DNA from: Micromonospora pallida
GTDB taxonomy: Bacteria > Actinomycetota > Actinomycetes > Mycobacteriales > Micromonosporaceae
Assembly (NCBI RefSeq): GCF_900090325.1
Contig: NZ_FMHW01000002.1
Span: 372,001 to 436,000 of the forward strand
Direction: 5' to 3'
DNA: 64,000 nucleotides
The notes under the pieces were generated by a model that searched no databases, had not been told where the DNA came from, and worked only from the letters and a program-made list of their open reading frames with translations. How positions within the stretch are numbered: position 1 is the first letter of the stretch; every line of letters begins with the position of its first letter. The position numbers and the translations under genes were made by a program. Below are positions 46,736 to 55,395 of the stretch, piece by piece.

Positions 46736-46909
46736 ATGGACACGGTGCTGCCGTCGCTGCTGCTGATCCTCGCCGGACTCCTGGTCGGCGGGGTGGTGTC
46801 CCTGCACCGGCAGGGCGCCGCCCGGAGCGTCCTCGTGGTCACCGCTGTGCTCGCGCTGCTCGCCACGGCCGGCGGCGTGCTCTGGCTGATCCCGGAGGTC
46901 ACCTCGTGA
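46736..46909 (+). CDS. Small membrane protein in the his operon
   Basis: This is a 57-residue protein with two hydrophobic helices (LPSLLLILAGLLVGGVVSL and VLVVTAVLALLATAGGVLWL) and a short RQGAAR loop. A GGGAGG site precedes the ATG. It starts 25 bp after hisB and its stop overlaps the hisH start (GTGA), so it is certainly in the operon. I know no function for it. Confidence 0.75.
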   Translation: MDTVLPSLLLILAGLLVGGVVSLHRQGAARSVLVVTAVLALLATAGGVLWLIPEVTS

Positions 46910-47526
46910 GCCGCGTCGTGGTGCTCGACTACGGCTCGGGCAACCTGCGTTCCGCCGAGCGGGCGTTGCAGCGGGCCGGCGCCGACGTGACGGTCACCGA
47001 CGACCTGGCCGCGGCAGCCGCCGCGGACGGGCTGGTGGTGCCGGGGGTGGGCGCCTTCGCCGCCTGCATGGCCGGGATCGAGGCGCTCGGCGCCGGCCCG
47101 GTGATCGCCGACCGGGTCGCCGCGGGGCGGCCGGTGCTCGGTATCTGCGTCGGCATGCAGGTGCTCTTCGCCCACGGCGAGGAGCACGGGGTGGTGACCA
47201 AGGGGCTCGGCCTGCTGCCGGGCGGGGTGACCCGGCTGGCCGCCACCCGGCTGCCGCACATGGGCTGGAACACGCTGCGCCCGCCGACAGACTCGACGCT
47301 CTTCGCCGGGCTGCCCGAGGAGAGCCGGTTCTACTTCGTCCACTCGTACGCGGTGGCCGACGTCGCGGCGCTGACCGCCGCCGGCGCCCGGGTGACCACC
47401 GCCCGGCACGGGGATGACTTCGTCGCCGCCGTGGAGCGGGGTGCGCTCTCGGCCGCCCAGTTCCACCCCGAGAAGTCCGCCGACACCGGTGCCCTGCTGT
47501 TGCGCAACTGGCTGGCCACGCTGTGA
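46906..47526 (+). CDS. hisH: Imidazole glycerol phosphate synthase glutaminase subunit HisH
   Basis: This 206-residue class I glutaminase has nucleophile Cys in GICVGMQVLF, catalytic His-Pro-Glu in QFHPEKS, and YGSGNLRSAERAL at the N-terminus. It supplies ammonia through the HisF barrel for imidazole ring formation. The partner hisF is present four genes downstream. Its GTG overlaps the small membrane-protein gene. Confidence 0.95.
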   Translation: MSRVVVLDYGSGNLRSAERALQRAGADVTVTDDLAAAAAADGLVVPGVGAFAACMAGIEALGAGPVIADRVAAGRPVLGICVGMQVLFAHGEEHGVVTKGLGLLPGGVTRLAATRLPHMGWNTLRPPTDSTLFAGLPEESRFYFVHSYAVADVAALTAAGARVTTARHGDDFVAAVERGALSAAQFHPEKSADTGALLLRNWLATL

Positions 47527-47552
47527 CCGGCGATGACTGAGCGCGGCGGCCG

Positions 47553-47879
47553 GTGAGCAAGGAGCGGGCCCGGCTGCGGGCCGCCCGGGAGGCCGAACGG
47601 GAACGGGAGAAGGCCGCCCGGTCCCGGAAGGTGGCCCGCCGTGAGCGTCGTCGGGCCCTCCTGCGCCGACTCAGGCCGCGCTGGCGGCGTCGGCGTACCG
47701 GGCGCCTGCTGGCCCGCCGGAGCCGGGCCGAACGCGCCGGCATCGTGGTGCTGACCCTGGCCGTGCTGGCGTCGATCTGGGCGCTGGTGCCCGATCCCGC
47801 GCTGCGGCTGCTGCTGATGGTGGTACTACTGCTCGTACTCCCGGCGATCGTGGTGATCGCCCTGGACCGCCGTACCTGA
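47553..47879 (+). CDS. Small basic membrane protein in the his operon
   Basis: This is a 108-residue protein with an extremely basic N-terminal half (about 45 % Arg/Lys, with Glu pairs in [15 protein letters not shown]) and two hydrophobic helices at 62-102 ([18 protein letters not shown] and [19 protein letters not shown]). The GTG start lies 26 nt after hisH. Operon position is certain but function is unknown; the charge could favour binding to membrane-proximal nucleic acid or acidic lipids. Confidence 0.7.
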   Translation: MSKERARLRAAREAEREREKAARSRKVARRERRRALLRRLRPRWRRRRTGRLLARRSRAERAGIVVLTLAVLASIWALVPDPALRLLLMVVLLLVLPAIVVIALDRRT

Positions 47880-47893
47880 ACGAGGAGAACACG

Positions 47894-48631
47894 TTGAGTC
47901 TGACCCTGCTGCCCGCCGTGGACGTCGCCGACGGGCAGGCCGTCCGTCTCGTGCAGGGCGCCGCCGGTAGCGAGACCACCTACGGCGACCCGCTGGAGGC
48001 GGCGCTGGCCTGGCAGCACGACGGCGCGGACTGGATCCACCTGGTGGACCTCGACGCGGCCTTCGGCCGGGGGTCGAACGCGGCCCTGCTCGCCGAGGTG
48101 GTGCGCCGGCTGGACGTGAAGGTGGAACTCTCCGGCGGGATCCGCGACGACGCGTCGCTGCGCGCCGCGCTGGCCACCGGGGCGGCCCGGGTCAACATCG
48201 GCACCGCCGCGCTGGAGGACCCCGAGTGGTGCGACCGGGTCTGCGGCGAGTACGGCGACCGGGTGGCGATCGGGTTGGACGTGCGGGGTCGTACCCTCGC
48301 GGCCCGGGGCTGGACCCGCGACGGCGGTGACCTCTACGAGGTGCTGGAGCGGCTGGACAAGGCCGGTGCGTCCCGGTACGTGGTCACCGACATCACCAAG
48401 GACGGCACCATGCGCGGGCCGAACCTGGACCTGCTGCGCGAGGTCTGCGCCCGTACCGACGCCCCGGTGATCGCCTCCGGGGGCGTCTCGACCCTGGACG
48501 ACCTGCGCGCCCTGGCCACCCTCGAGCCGATCGGCGTGGAGGGGGTCATCGCCGGCAAGGCGCTGTATGCGGGCGCGTTCACCGTCGCCGAGGCGCTGCG
48601 CGTACTCGTCGAGCCCACCGGCGGGCGATAG
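47894..48631 (+). CDS. priA: Bifunctional phosphoribosyl isomerase PriA (HisA/TrpF)
   Basis: This 245-residue TIM barrel starts at a rare TTG, 3-4 nt after GAGGAGAAC. Catalytic Asp10 and Asp129, Arg18, and the [14 protein letters not shown] loop (Arg138, Trp140) correspond to PriA residues that allow both ProFAR and PRA isomerisation. Actinobacteria lacking a separate trpF depend on PriA for histidine and tryptophan synthesis. TTG starts often lower expression. Confidence 0.93.
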   Translation: MSLTLLPAVDVADGQAVRLVQGAAGSETTYGDPLEAALAWQHDGADWIHLVDLDAAFGRGSNAALLAEVVRRLDVKVELSGGIRDDASLRAALATGAARVNIGTAALEDPEWCDRVCGEYGDRVAIGLDVRGRTLAARGWTRDGGDLYEVLERLDKAGASRYVVTDITKDGTMRGPNLDLLREVCARTDAPVIASGGVSTLDDLRALATLEPIGVEGVIAGKALYAGAFTVAEALRVLVEPTGGR

Positions 48632-48641
48632 GCTCGCGGGC

Positions 48642-49472
48642 ATGACGGTGGCGGTACGGGTGATTCCCTGTCTGGACGTGGACGCCGGACGGGTGGTCAA
48701 AGGGGTCAACTTCGTCGACCTGCGGGACGCCGGCGACCCGGTCGAGCTGGCTGCGGCGTACGACCGGGCGGGCGCGGACGAGCTGACCTTCCTCGACGTG
48801 ACCGCCTCCTCCGACGCCCGGGGCACCATGCTCGACGTGGTCCGCCGGACCGCCGAGTCGGTCTTCATCCCGCTCACCGTCGGCGGGGGGGTCCGGAGCG
48901 TCACCGACGTGGACGTGCTGCTCCGGGCGGGCGCGGACAAGGTCGGCGTGAACACCGCCGCCATCGCCCGCCCCGAGCTGATCGCCGAGATCGCCGAGCG
49001 GTTCGGCCGGCAGGTGCTCGTGCTCTCCCTCGATGTGCGGCGGACGGCGGACGGCACCACCGGCAGCGGGTTCGAGGTGACCACCCACGGCGGGCGCCGG
49101 GGCACCGGCCTGGACGCGGTGGAGTGGGCGCACCGGGTGGCCGGGCTGGGCGCCGGCGAGATCCTGCTCAACTCGATGGACGCCGACGGCACGAAGGCCG
49201 GGTTCGACCTGGAGTTGATCCGCGCGGTACGGGCGGTCGTCGACGTGCCGGTGATCGCCTCTGGTGGGGCCGGGGCGGTGGCCCACTTCCCGCCGGCCGT
49301 GGCGGCGGGCGCCGACGCGGTGCTGGCGGCCAGCGTCTTCCACTTCGGCGAGCTCCGCATCGGCGACGTCAAGGACGCGCTGCACACCGCCGGGCACCCG
49401 GTCCGGCTGCCCGCCGCGTCGGTCGTGCCGGCCAGCGCCGTGACCCCGACCGGGGTGCCCGCCGACGCCTGA
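48642..49472 (+). CDS. hisF: Imidazole glycerol phosphate synthase cyclase subunit HisF
   Basis: The protein has 276 residues from ATG 48642; TAGGCT ends 7 nt upstream, so an additional leaderless transcript is likely. Catalytic Asp12 ([13 protein letters not shown]) and the second Asp in LSLDVRR are present, as are [18 protein letters not shown], and [13 protein letters not shown]. It cyclises PRFAR with HisH-derived ammonia to IGP and AICAR. The C-terminal 20 residues ([16 protein letters not shown]) are an Ala/Pro-rich tail. Confidence 0.95.
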   Translation: MTVAVRVIPCLDVDAGRVVKGVNFVDLRDAGDPVELAAAYDRAGADELTFLDVTASSDARGTMLDVVRRTAESVFIPLTVGGGVRSVTDVDVLLRAGADKVGVNTAAIARPELIAEIAERFGRQVLVLSLDVRRTADGTTGSGFEVTTHGGRRGTGLDAVEWAHRVAGLGAGEILLNSMDADGTKAGFDLELIRAVRAVVDVPVIASGGAGAVAHFPPAVAAGADAVLAASVFHFGELRIGDVKDALHTAGHPVRLPAASVVPASAVTPTGVPADA

Positions 49473-49487
49473 GGCCCGTCGGGGCGA

Positions 49488-49505
49488 GCCCGGCCAGGAC
49501 CGGGC
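49488..49505. terminator. Short GC hairpin between convergent hisF and a winged-helix gene
   Basis: GCCCGG-CCAGGA-CCGGGC forms a 6-bp stem 15 nt after the hisF stop. It is weaker than the other terminators in the window and is called mainly by position. Confidence 0.4.
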
Positions 49506-49543
49506 CGGAGGTCTCGACGTCCGCCGGAGCGTGCGGCGTCCGG

Positions 49544-50014
49544 TCAGTTCCGGTCGCGCCCCGGACCGCCGCCCTCCGGTGAGCGGCGTGGGCTCGGGAT
49601 GGACCGCTTGACGTACTCGTGGACCGCGGCGGAGTGCTCCTCCTCCGGCAGCACCCAGTCGGCCTGCCCCGGCGTGTGCCGCCGGCTCAGCGCCGTCTGC
49701 ACGGTGTCGACGGCGGTGGAGAGCCCCGCGTTCGGCCGGGTGCGCCAGAGCTGCTCACCGTCGGGCGTGATCCGGAACCAGCCGTCGGTGACGCTCACCA
49801 GACCCGCGCCCGCCAGGCGGCGTACCGCCGTCTCCACCTCGTGCCGTTGCGGGATCGCCTGGTTGAGGTGGTCGGCGGTGGAGAGCACGTCGGTGAGGCG
49901 CACGCCCTCCGGCCGTCGACTCGACGGTGACCGGCGGTGCCGTCCGGCTCCGCTGGCGATCACGAGTGCCACGAAGATCCACGCGTCCGACCAACGCCAT
50001 CCCTCAGCCCCCAT
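49544..50014 (-). CDS. Winged-helix-like protein, unknown function
   Basis: This 156-residue protein begins with a short hydrophobic segment (WIFVALVIASGAG) and then a DNA-binding-like region (about 35-95): GVRLTDVLSTADHLNQAIPQRHEVETAVRRLAGAGLVSV in part, which looks like a winged helix. The C-terminus is polar. I picked ATG 50014, which has CATCAT 6 nt upstream and no ribosome binding site. Similar small proteins occur near amidohydrolase or regulator genes in actinobacteria. No function assigned. Confidence 0.6.
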   Translation of the reverse strand: MGAEGWRWSDAWIFVALVIASGAGRHRRSPSSRRPEGVRLTDVLSTADHLNQAIPQRHEVETAVRRLAGAGLVSVTDGWFRITPDGEQLWRTRPNAGLSTAVDTVQTALSRRHTPGQADWVLPEEEHSAAVHEYVKRSIPSPRRSPEGGGPGRDRN

Positions 50015-50081
50015 GGGGAAATGATGCCGGCTGACTGGCCCGGAGTAAAACATCCGGTTCGGCGTCTCAGGACGCCCCAGC

Positions 50082-50726
50082 TCACACGGGCTCGGTCAGT
50101 GGTCGGGCCGGCGAGTCGGCCGGGGCGACGGTGACCAACGGCAGGAACGCCTGGGCCAGCGGGCCGATGGCCAGCGCGTAGGCGACCGTGCCGACCCCCA
50201 CCGTGCCGCCCAGCAGCCAGCCCAGCGACAGCACGGTCACCTCGATGACCGTTCGGACCAGGCGTACCGACCGGCCGGGGTGGCGGGCGACGTAGCCGGT
50301 CATCAGGCCGTCCCGCGGCCCCGCACCGAGCCGCGCGCCGAGGTAGAGGGCGGTGGCCAGGCCGTTGAACAGGATGCCGGCGACGAGCAGGGCACCCCGC
50401 GCGGCGAGCGGGTGTACGTCCGGCAGCAGCGCGAGGCTGGCGTCGACCACCAGGCCGATGACCAGGACGTTGCTCACCGTGCCGAGGCCGGGCCGTTGCC
50501 GCAGCGGCACCCAGAGCAGCAGCACCAGCGCCCCGACCAGGATGATGACGGTGCCGATGGAGAGCCCGGTGCGCCGGGCCAGGCCCTGGTGGAAGACGTC
50601 CCACGGGTTCAGGCCGAGCCGCGACTCGATCATGAGGGCCATGCTGACGCCGTAGAGCGTCAGACCGACGTAGAGCTGGACGAGCCGTCGGGCCAGTCGA
50701 TCGCGGGCGTTGCCTGTCGGAGCCAT
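50082..50726 (-). CDS. YczE/YitT-type integral membrane protein
   Basis: This 214-residue polytopic protein has five to six membrane helices and YczE motifs LYVGLTLYGVSMALMIESRLGLNPWDVFHQG (in parts) and LGARLGAGPRDGLMTG. YczE-type proteins lie divergent to MocR-type regulators in many actinobacteria and bacilli, as here, and are thought to act in transport or export of an unknown solute. ATG 50726 has TAGGTT 7 nt upstream, consistent with a leaderless transcript, which decides it over an ATG 21 nt earlier. Confidence 0.85.
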   Translation of the reverse strand: MAPTGNARDRLARRLVQLYVGLTLYGVSMALMIESRLGLNPWDVFHQGLARRTGLSIGTVIILVGALVLLLWVPLRQRPGLGTVSNVLVIGLVVDASLALLPDVHPLAARGALLVAGILFNGLATALYLGARLGAGPRDGLMTGYVARHPGRSVRLVRTVIEVTVLSLGWLLGGTVGVGTVAYALAIGPLAQAFLPLVTVAPADSPARPLTEPV

Positions 50727-50730
50727 GCAT

Positions 50731-50772
50731 GCCAACCTAGAGGCCAATCGCGTAGCTGGAGAGAGCCAATCG
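50731..50772. promoter_or_regulatory. Direct repeats between yczE and its MocR regulator
   Basis: GCCAATCG occurs at 50743-50750 and 50765-50772 (22 bp apart, about two helical turns), with a related GCCAACCT at 50731. MocR-type regulators (PdxR, YczR) are known to bind spaced direct repeats in such divergent intervals. The first copies overlap the -10 TAGGTT of yczE (50739-50734), and the last abuts the ribosome binding site GGGGAGGAG of the regulator. Confidence 0.6.
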
Positions 50773-50785
50773 GGGAGGAGTGGCC

Positions 50786-52240
50786 ATGACCAGTCAGGTC
50801 CGTGGTGGGCAACTGGCTCGCCTGCTCGGGCAGTGGCATGCCCTGCCGGGCCGGCGGCGCTCCCCGGACTACGCCGCTCTCGCCGCCGCCGTCCGGGGGC
50901 TGATCGCCGACGGCCGCCTGCCGTTGGGGGTGCGCCTGCCGGCCGAGCGGGAACTCGCCGAGGCGCTGCGGATCAGTCGGACCACGGTCACCGCCGCCTA
51001 CCGGGAGCTGCGCGAGAGCGGGCACCTGACCAGCCGGCGCGGGGCGGGGAGCTGGACCACGCTGCCCGGCGGCCACCGGGTGGCCAGCTCCGGCCTGTGG
51101 ACCCCGCAGGACGACCTGGACATGATCGACCTGGGCATCGCCGCGCTGGCCGCCCCGCCGGAGCTGATCCCGGCCACCCGGGCCGCCACCGAGGACCTGC
51201 CCCGCTACCTGGGCAGCGCCGGCTACCACCCGACCGGGATCATCGAGTTGCGGGAGGCGATCGCCCGGTCGTACGCCGACCGTGGCCTGCCCACCAGCCC
51301 CGAGCAGATCATGGTCACCAACGGCACCCAGCATGCGCTGGACCTGGTGCTCCGGCTGGCGCTCGCCCCGGGCGGCAGCGTGCTCGTGGAGTCGCCGACG
51401 TACCCGAACGCGTTGGCCGCCCTCGCCGCGCGGCGGGCCCGGATCGCCACCCACGGCCTCGCGGTCGACGCGGCCTGGGACGCCGACCTGCTGCTGGCCA
51501 GCATCCGCCAGTCCCGACCCAAGCTGGCCTACCTGATCCCCGACTTCCAGAACCCGACCGGCCACCTCATGCCGGTCGAGCTGCGCGAACGGCTGGTCGG
51601 CGCGGCCCACGCGGCCGGCACCGACCTGGTGATCGACGAGTCCTTCGTCGACCTGCCGCTGGACGGCACACCGGTACCCCCACCGGCCGCCACCTTCGAC
51701 CGGCACTCCCGGGTGATCACCATCGGCGGGCTGAGCAAACCGTACTGGGGTGGCCTGCGCATCGGCTGGGTCCGGGCCTCCGCCCCGCAGGTGCAGCGGC
51801 TCGCCGCGGCCCGGATCGGGGTGGACATGTCCAGCCCGGTGCTGGACCAACTCGTCGCGGTCCACCTGCTCGCCGAGGCGTCGACCATCGTGGCCGCCCG
51901 CCGGGCGCAGCTCGCCCACCAGCGGGACGCGCTGCTGGCCGCCCTGGCCGAGCGGCTACCGCAGTGGCGGGTCACCGTGCCACGCGGCGGGGTGACCCTC
52001 TGGGTGGAGTTGGACGGGCCGATCTCGAGCGCCCTGGCCCGGGCCGCCGAGGAGGTCGGGGTCCGCCTCGCCCCCGGCCCCCGGTTCGGCCTGGACGGCA
52101 CCCTGGAGCGCTTCCTGCGGCTGCCGTTCACCCTGCCCGCCGCCGACCTGATCGAGGCCGTCCAGCGCATCGCGGCGGTCCGGTACGACCTGGACCGGGC
52201 TGGCCGGCCACAGTGGCGCGAGCCCTCCGTCATCGCCTGA
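50786..52240 (+). CDS. MocR-family regulator (GntR winged helix fused to aminotransferase fold)
   Basis: This 484-residue fusion protein has a winged helix in residues 25-95 (LIADGRLPLGVRLPAERELAEALRISRTTVTAAYRELR in part) and a class I aminotransferase-like domain to the end, with SPTYPNALAAL, PDFQNPTGHLMP, DESFVDLPLD and the PLP lysine in TIGGLSKPYWGGLRIGW. MocR proteins sense PLP or amino compounds and control the divergent neighbour. The strong site GGGGAGGAG is 5 nt before the ATG. Confidence 0.92.
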   Translation: MTSQVRGGQLARLLGQWHALPGRRRSPDYAALAAAVRGLIADGRLPLGVRLPAERELAEALRISRTTVTAAYRELRESGHLTSRRGAGSWTTLPGGHRVASSGLWTPQDDLDMIDLGIAALAAPPELIPATRAATEDLPRYLGSAGYHPTGIIELREAIARSYADRGLPTSPEQIMVTNGTQHALDLVLRLALAPGGSVLVESPTYPNALAALAARRARIATHGLAVDAAWDADLLLASIRQSRPKLAYLIPDFQNPTGHLMPVELRERLVGAAHAAGTDLVIDESFVDLPLDGTPVPPPAATFDRHSRVITIGGLSKPYWGGLRIGWVRASAPQVQRLAAARIGVDMSSPVLDQLVAVHLLAEASTIVAARRAQLAHQRDALLAALAERLPQWRVTVPRGGVTLWVELDGPISSALARAAEEVGVRLAPGPRFGLDGTLERFLRLPFTLPAADLIEAVQRIAAVRYDLDRAGRPQWREPSVIA

Positions 52241-52319
52241 GCCCGGTCGGGAATGCCCCGGGGTCCTCACCCCCGGACGTGGCGGATGTGTCGCGTCCGG
52301 GGAGGGCGGAGCACGAAAC

Positions 52320-52360
52320 GGCCCCGGGTGGCCTCCGTGACGAGGCGGCCACCCGGGGCC
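52320..52360. terminator. Bidirectional terminator after MocR and FadD genes
   Basis: A perfect 14-bp inverted repeat, GGCCCCGGGTGGCC (52320-52333) and its complement (52347-52360), has a 13-nt loop. It lies between the convergent MocR gene (stop 52240) and the acyl-CoA ligase gene (stop 52368). Confidence 0.8.
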
Positions 52361-52367
52361 GGATGGG

Positions 52368-54194
52368 TCAGATCTCGGCGAGCGAGCCCTCGTACATCTT
52401 GTCGATCTCGGTGGCGAAGTTGGCCTCCACCGCCCGCCGCTTGATCTTCAGCGACGGGGTGATCTCGCCGTCCTCGATGGTCAGGTCACGCGGCAGGACG
52501 GTGACCTTCTTGACGGTCTCCCAGCGGTTGAGCTTGCTGTTCAGTTCCGCGACGTACCCCTCGACCATCTCCTGCGCCTGCGGCGAGGTGACGATCTGGG
52601 TGTAGTCGCGCCCCTCCAGCGGGCCGCCCGCGGCCCAGCCCTTGATCGCGTCCGGGTCGAGGGTGACCAGCATCGTGCAGAAGTTGCGGGCCTGGCTGAT
52701 CACGATCGCCTGCGAGGTGTACGGGCAGATCGCCTTGAACATGCCCTCGATGAACGACGGCGCGATGTACTTGCCGCCGGAGGTCTTGACCAGGTCCTTC
52801 TTCCGGTCGGTGATCTTCAGGTAGCCGTTGGCGTCCAGCTTGCCGATGTCACCGGTGCGGAAGAAGCCGTCCTCGGTGAACGCGGCGGCGGTCTCCTCGG
52901 GCAGGTTGTGGTAGCCGCGCATCACCGGCCGGCCCCGCAGCAGGATCTCCCCGTCGGTGTCGATCCGGCACTCCAGGTCGCCCATGGCCTGACCGACGGT
53001 GCCGATCCGCAGCCGGCCAGGCCGGTTGACGAAGTTGCCGGCGCTGCTCTCGGTCAGCCCGTACCCCTCGGAGATCGGCAGGTTCGCCGCGGCGAAGAAA
53101 GTGGCGATGTCGGGGCTCAGCGGGGCGGAACCGGACACCAGCACCCGGATCCGGCCGCCGAGCCGGTCCTGGATCTTGCTGAAGACCAGCTTCTCGGCCA
53201 GGCGGTGGCGCAGCCGGAGCCCGCCCGGGACCGGCTTGCCGGCCTGTTCCAGGGCGATCTTCTCCTTGCCGACCCGGACCGCCCAGGCGAAGATCTTCGC
53301 CTTCACGCCGCCGGCGTCCCGCGCGGTGGTGACCGACTTGTTGTAGACCTTCTCGAAGACCCGGGGCGCGCCGCACATCAGCGTCGGCCGGACCACGGAG
53401 AGCATGTCGACCAGCTTGTCCACCCGGCCGTCAACGTAGGTCGGCATGCCGACGTGGGTCGCCCCGCAGAGCAGGGTCTTGCCGAACGAGTGGGACAGCG
53501 GCAGCCAGAGGTACTGGAGGTCGTCGGGCTGGAGCAGTTCGACCTGCTCCTGGGCCACCCCCTCCCAGCACCAGCCGCCGTGCAGCAGCTCGACGCCCTT
53601 CGGGCGGCCGGTGGTACCCGAGGTGTAGATCAACGTGGCCAGGTGGTCCGGCCCGAGTCCCTCGACGATTCCGTCGATCAGACCCGGTTCGGCGGCCAGC
53701 GCCCGCGCGCCCCGCTCCTCCAGGTCGGCGAGGGTGAGCTGGGGGATGGCCGCGGCCGGGTCCGCGGCGCCGTCGAAGAGCACCACGTGGGTCAGCGCGG
53801 GCAGTTCGGTGCCGGCGAGCTTGGCGGCCTGGGTCGGGTTCTCGGCGAAGAGCACCCGGGAACCGGAGTCGGCGACGATGTAGCAGGTGTCCTCCGGCTC
53901 GGTGGTCGGGTAGATCGTGGTGGTCGCCCCGCCCGCGCACATGATGCCGAAGTCGGCGATGACCCAGTCCAGCCGGGTGTTGGCCAGGATGGCCACCCGG
54001 TCCTCGAGCCCGACGCCCAGGCCGTGCAGGCCGGCCGCGACCGCCTTGGCCCGGTGCCCCACCTGTTCCCAGGTCAGCCAGACCGGTCCCGAGTCGTCGG
54101 GTGCGGGATGGGCGAAGGCGGGACGGTCCGGGGTGGCCGCCACGCGCTTGAGGAACATGTCCGGGATCGAACGGTACGGTACATCGAGAGCCAT
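52368..54194 (-). CDS. Long-chain fatty acid-CoA ligase (FadD15-like)
   Basis: This 608-residue AMP-forming ligase has the ATP loop YTSGTTGRPKGVE, GYGLTESSAGN, TGDIGKLDANGYLKITDRKKDLVKTSGGKYIAP (quoted in parts), and a C-terminal domain with the catalytic Lys region in KIKRRAVE. Fatty-acid specificity is inferred from similarity to FadD15-type ligases, which activate long-chain acids for degradation or lipid synthesis. A GAAGGCGG lies upstream of the ATG. The neighbouring terpene synthase is oriented the same way but is 129 bp upstream. Confidence 0.9.
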   Translation of the reverse strand: MALDVPYRSIPDMFLKRVAATPDRPAFAHPAPDDSGPVWLTWEQVGHRAKAVAAGLHGLGVGLEDRVAILANTRLDWVIADFGIMCAGGATTTIYPTTEPEDTCYIVADSGSRVLFAENPTQAAKLAGTELPALTHVVLFDGAADPAAAIPQLTLADLEERGARALAAEPGLIDGIVEGLGPDHLATLIYTSGTTGRPKGVELLHGGWCWEGVAQEQVELLQPDDLQYLWLPLSHSFGKTLLCGATHVGMPTYVDGRVDKLVDMLSVVRPTLMCGAPRVFEKVYNKSVTTARDAGGVKAKIFAWAVRVGKEKIALEQAGKPVPGGLRLRHRLAEKLVFSKIQDRLGGRIRVLVSGSAPLSPDIATFFAAANLPISEGYGLTESSAGNFVNRPGRLRIGTVGQAMGDLECRIDTDGEILLRGRPVMRGYHNLPEETAAAFTEDGFFRTGDIGKLDANGYLKITDRKKDLVKTSGGKYIAPSFIEGMFKAICPYTSQAIVISQARNFCTMLVTLDPDAIKGWAAGGPLEGRDYTQIVTSPQAQEMVEGYVAELNSKLNRWETVKKVTVLPRDLTIEDGEITPSLKIKRRAVEANFATEIDKMYEGSLAEI

Positions 54195-54322
54195 CGCTGT
54201 AGCCGCCTTCAGGGGGTGGTTACGTGATCGTGGTCACGGGGGTCTGCGGGTTACCGAAGGGTATTGGGTACACCGGGTTATCGGCTAGACCCGCCCCCTC
54301 GGCGCTGTCGTGTCCCGCCGCA

Positions 54323-55291
54323 TCAGGCGTATCGGGCGGCGGTCAGCGACCAGTCGTAGGTGGCCCGGATCCAGCCCCGGCGGGCCGCGACGAACCGGTG
54401 GGTGGCCGGGTCGGCCGTGCGCAGCAGCGCCGTCTCCTGCTCGGTGTACGCCGCCAGCGCCCGGTTGAACAGGTCGGCCGCGGCGAGCAGGGCGGCCTGC
54501 TCGTGCTGCTGCTCCTCCCGGGCGATGGCGACGACCAGGTTGTGCCCGTCGCCCAGCGTGTGCCCGTCGCCGATGCTCCGGTGCTCCTTCCGGTAGGAGA
54601 AGACGTCGTTGCACCAGCAGACCAGATCGGCGGCGAGGGCTTCCAGGTCGGTCAGCGCCGGGTCGCTCCGCTCGTCCGGGGGCGGCCCGTCGTACGCCAG
54701 GTCGGTGAGGGTGAAGCTCGGATGCACCCCGCCGGTGCGCCGGCGCATCCGCACGTACTCGGCGACGCCGGGCACCCGCCCGTGCTCCCGGTTCGCGGCC
54801 TCCCAGAGCAGCGCCAGCAGGTACTCCCGCAGTTGTCCGGTGAAGGCGAGCAGCACCGCCGGGCGGTCGTGCGCGCGTACCCGACGGCACAGGTCGTGCA
54901 GCGCGACCCCGCGCGGGCCGGTGTTGCCGAGCAGGGCCGGCGGCGCCGGGTCGCCCCGCAGGTCGAGGACGTCGAGCAGGCCGGCCACGGTGGGCGCCAA
55001 CCGGGTCGGCGCGTCGCCCAGGCCGTCCTCGTCGCAGGCGTCGTCCACCGCGAAGAGCCAGCTGATGAGGTCGGTCAACAGGCGGAGCCGGTCCACCGGC
55101 GCCTCCGGGCAGGCCCGCGCGGCGAGGTCGGCGGCGGCGGCCCCGGCCAGTCGTCGCCGACGCTCGGCGGATCCGGTCAGTCCGAGGCGCTCCGCCCACT
55201 CGGCGCTCTCGCGGGCGACCTGCGCGACCGCCGGGTGGCACCGGGCCGGGAAGGGCGGTTCCCGTAACGCAAAAAGCGCGAAGCTCCGCAT
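54323..55291 (-). CDS. Class I terpene synthase
   Basis: This 322-residue protein has all class I signatures: the aspartate-rich DDACDE at 83-88, the NSE motif NDVFSYRKE at 228-236, the pyrophosphate-sensing Arg in RMRRRTGG about 45 residues before it, and a C-terminal Arg-Tyr pair (TAARYA). It ionises a prenyl diphosphate and cyclises it; a sesquiterpene from farnesyl diphosphate is the likeliest product, identity unknown. The site AGGGGG precedes the ATG. The first codons contain the ACGCAAAAAGCG repeat core. No prenyltransferase or cytochrome P450 gene is beside it. Confidence 0.88.
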   Translation of the reverse strand: MRSFALFALREPPFPARCHPAVAQVARESAEWAERLGLTGSAERRRRLAGAAAADLAARACPEAPVDRLRLLTDLISWLFAVDDACDEDGLGDAPTRLAPTVAGLLDVLDLRGDPAPPALLGNTGPRGVALHDLCRRVRAHDRPAVLLAFTGQLREYLLALLWEAANREHGRVPGVAEYVRMRRRTGGVHPSFTLTDLAYDGPPPDERSDPALTDLEALAADLVCWCNDVFSYRKEHRSIGDGHTLGDGHNLVVAIAREEQQHEQAALLAAADLFNRALAAYTEQETALLRTADPATHRFVAARRGWIRATYDWSLTAARYA

Positions 55292-55395
55292 GCCACCCCC
55301 TGCCACACCGTCCCGGGCGGGGCGGACCGACAAATCCGTGCCGGGGCAAGATATCGGACTTGTTCTCTCCGTCCCGAGCCGCCCCGGCCGGTGGG

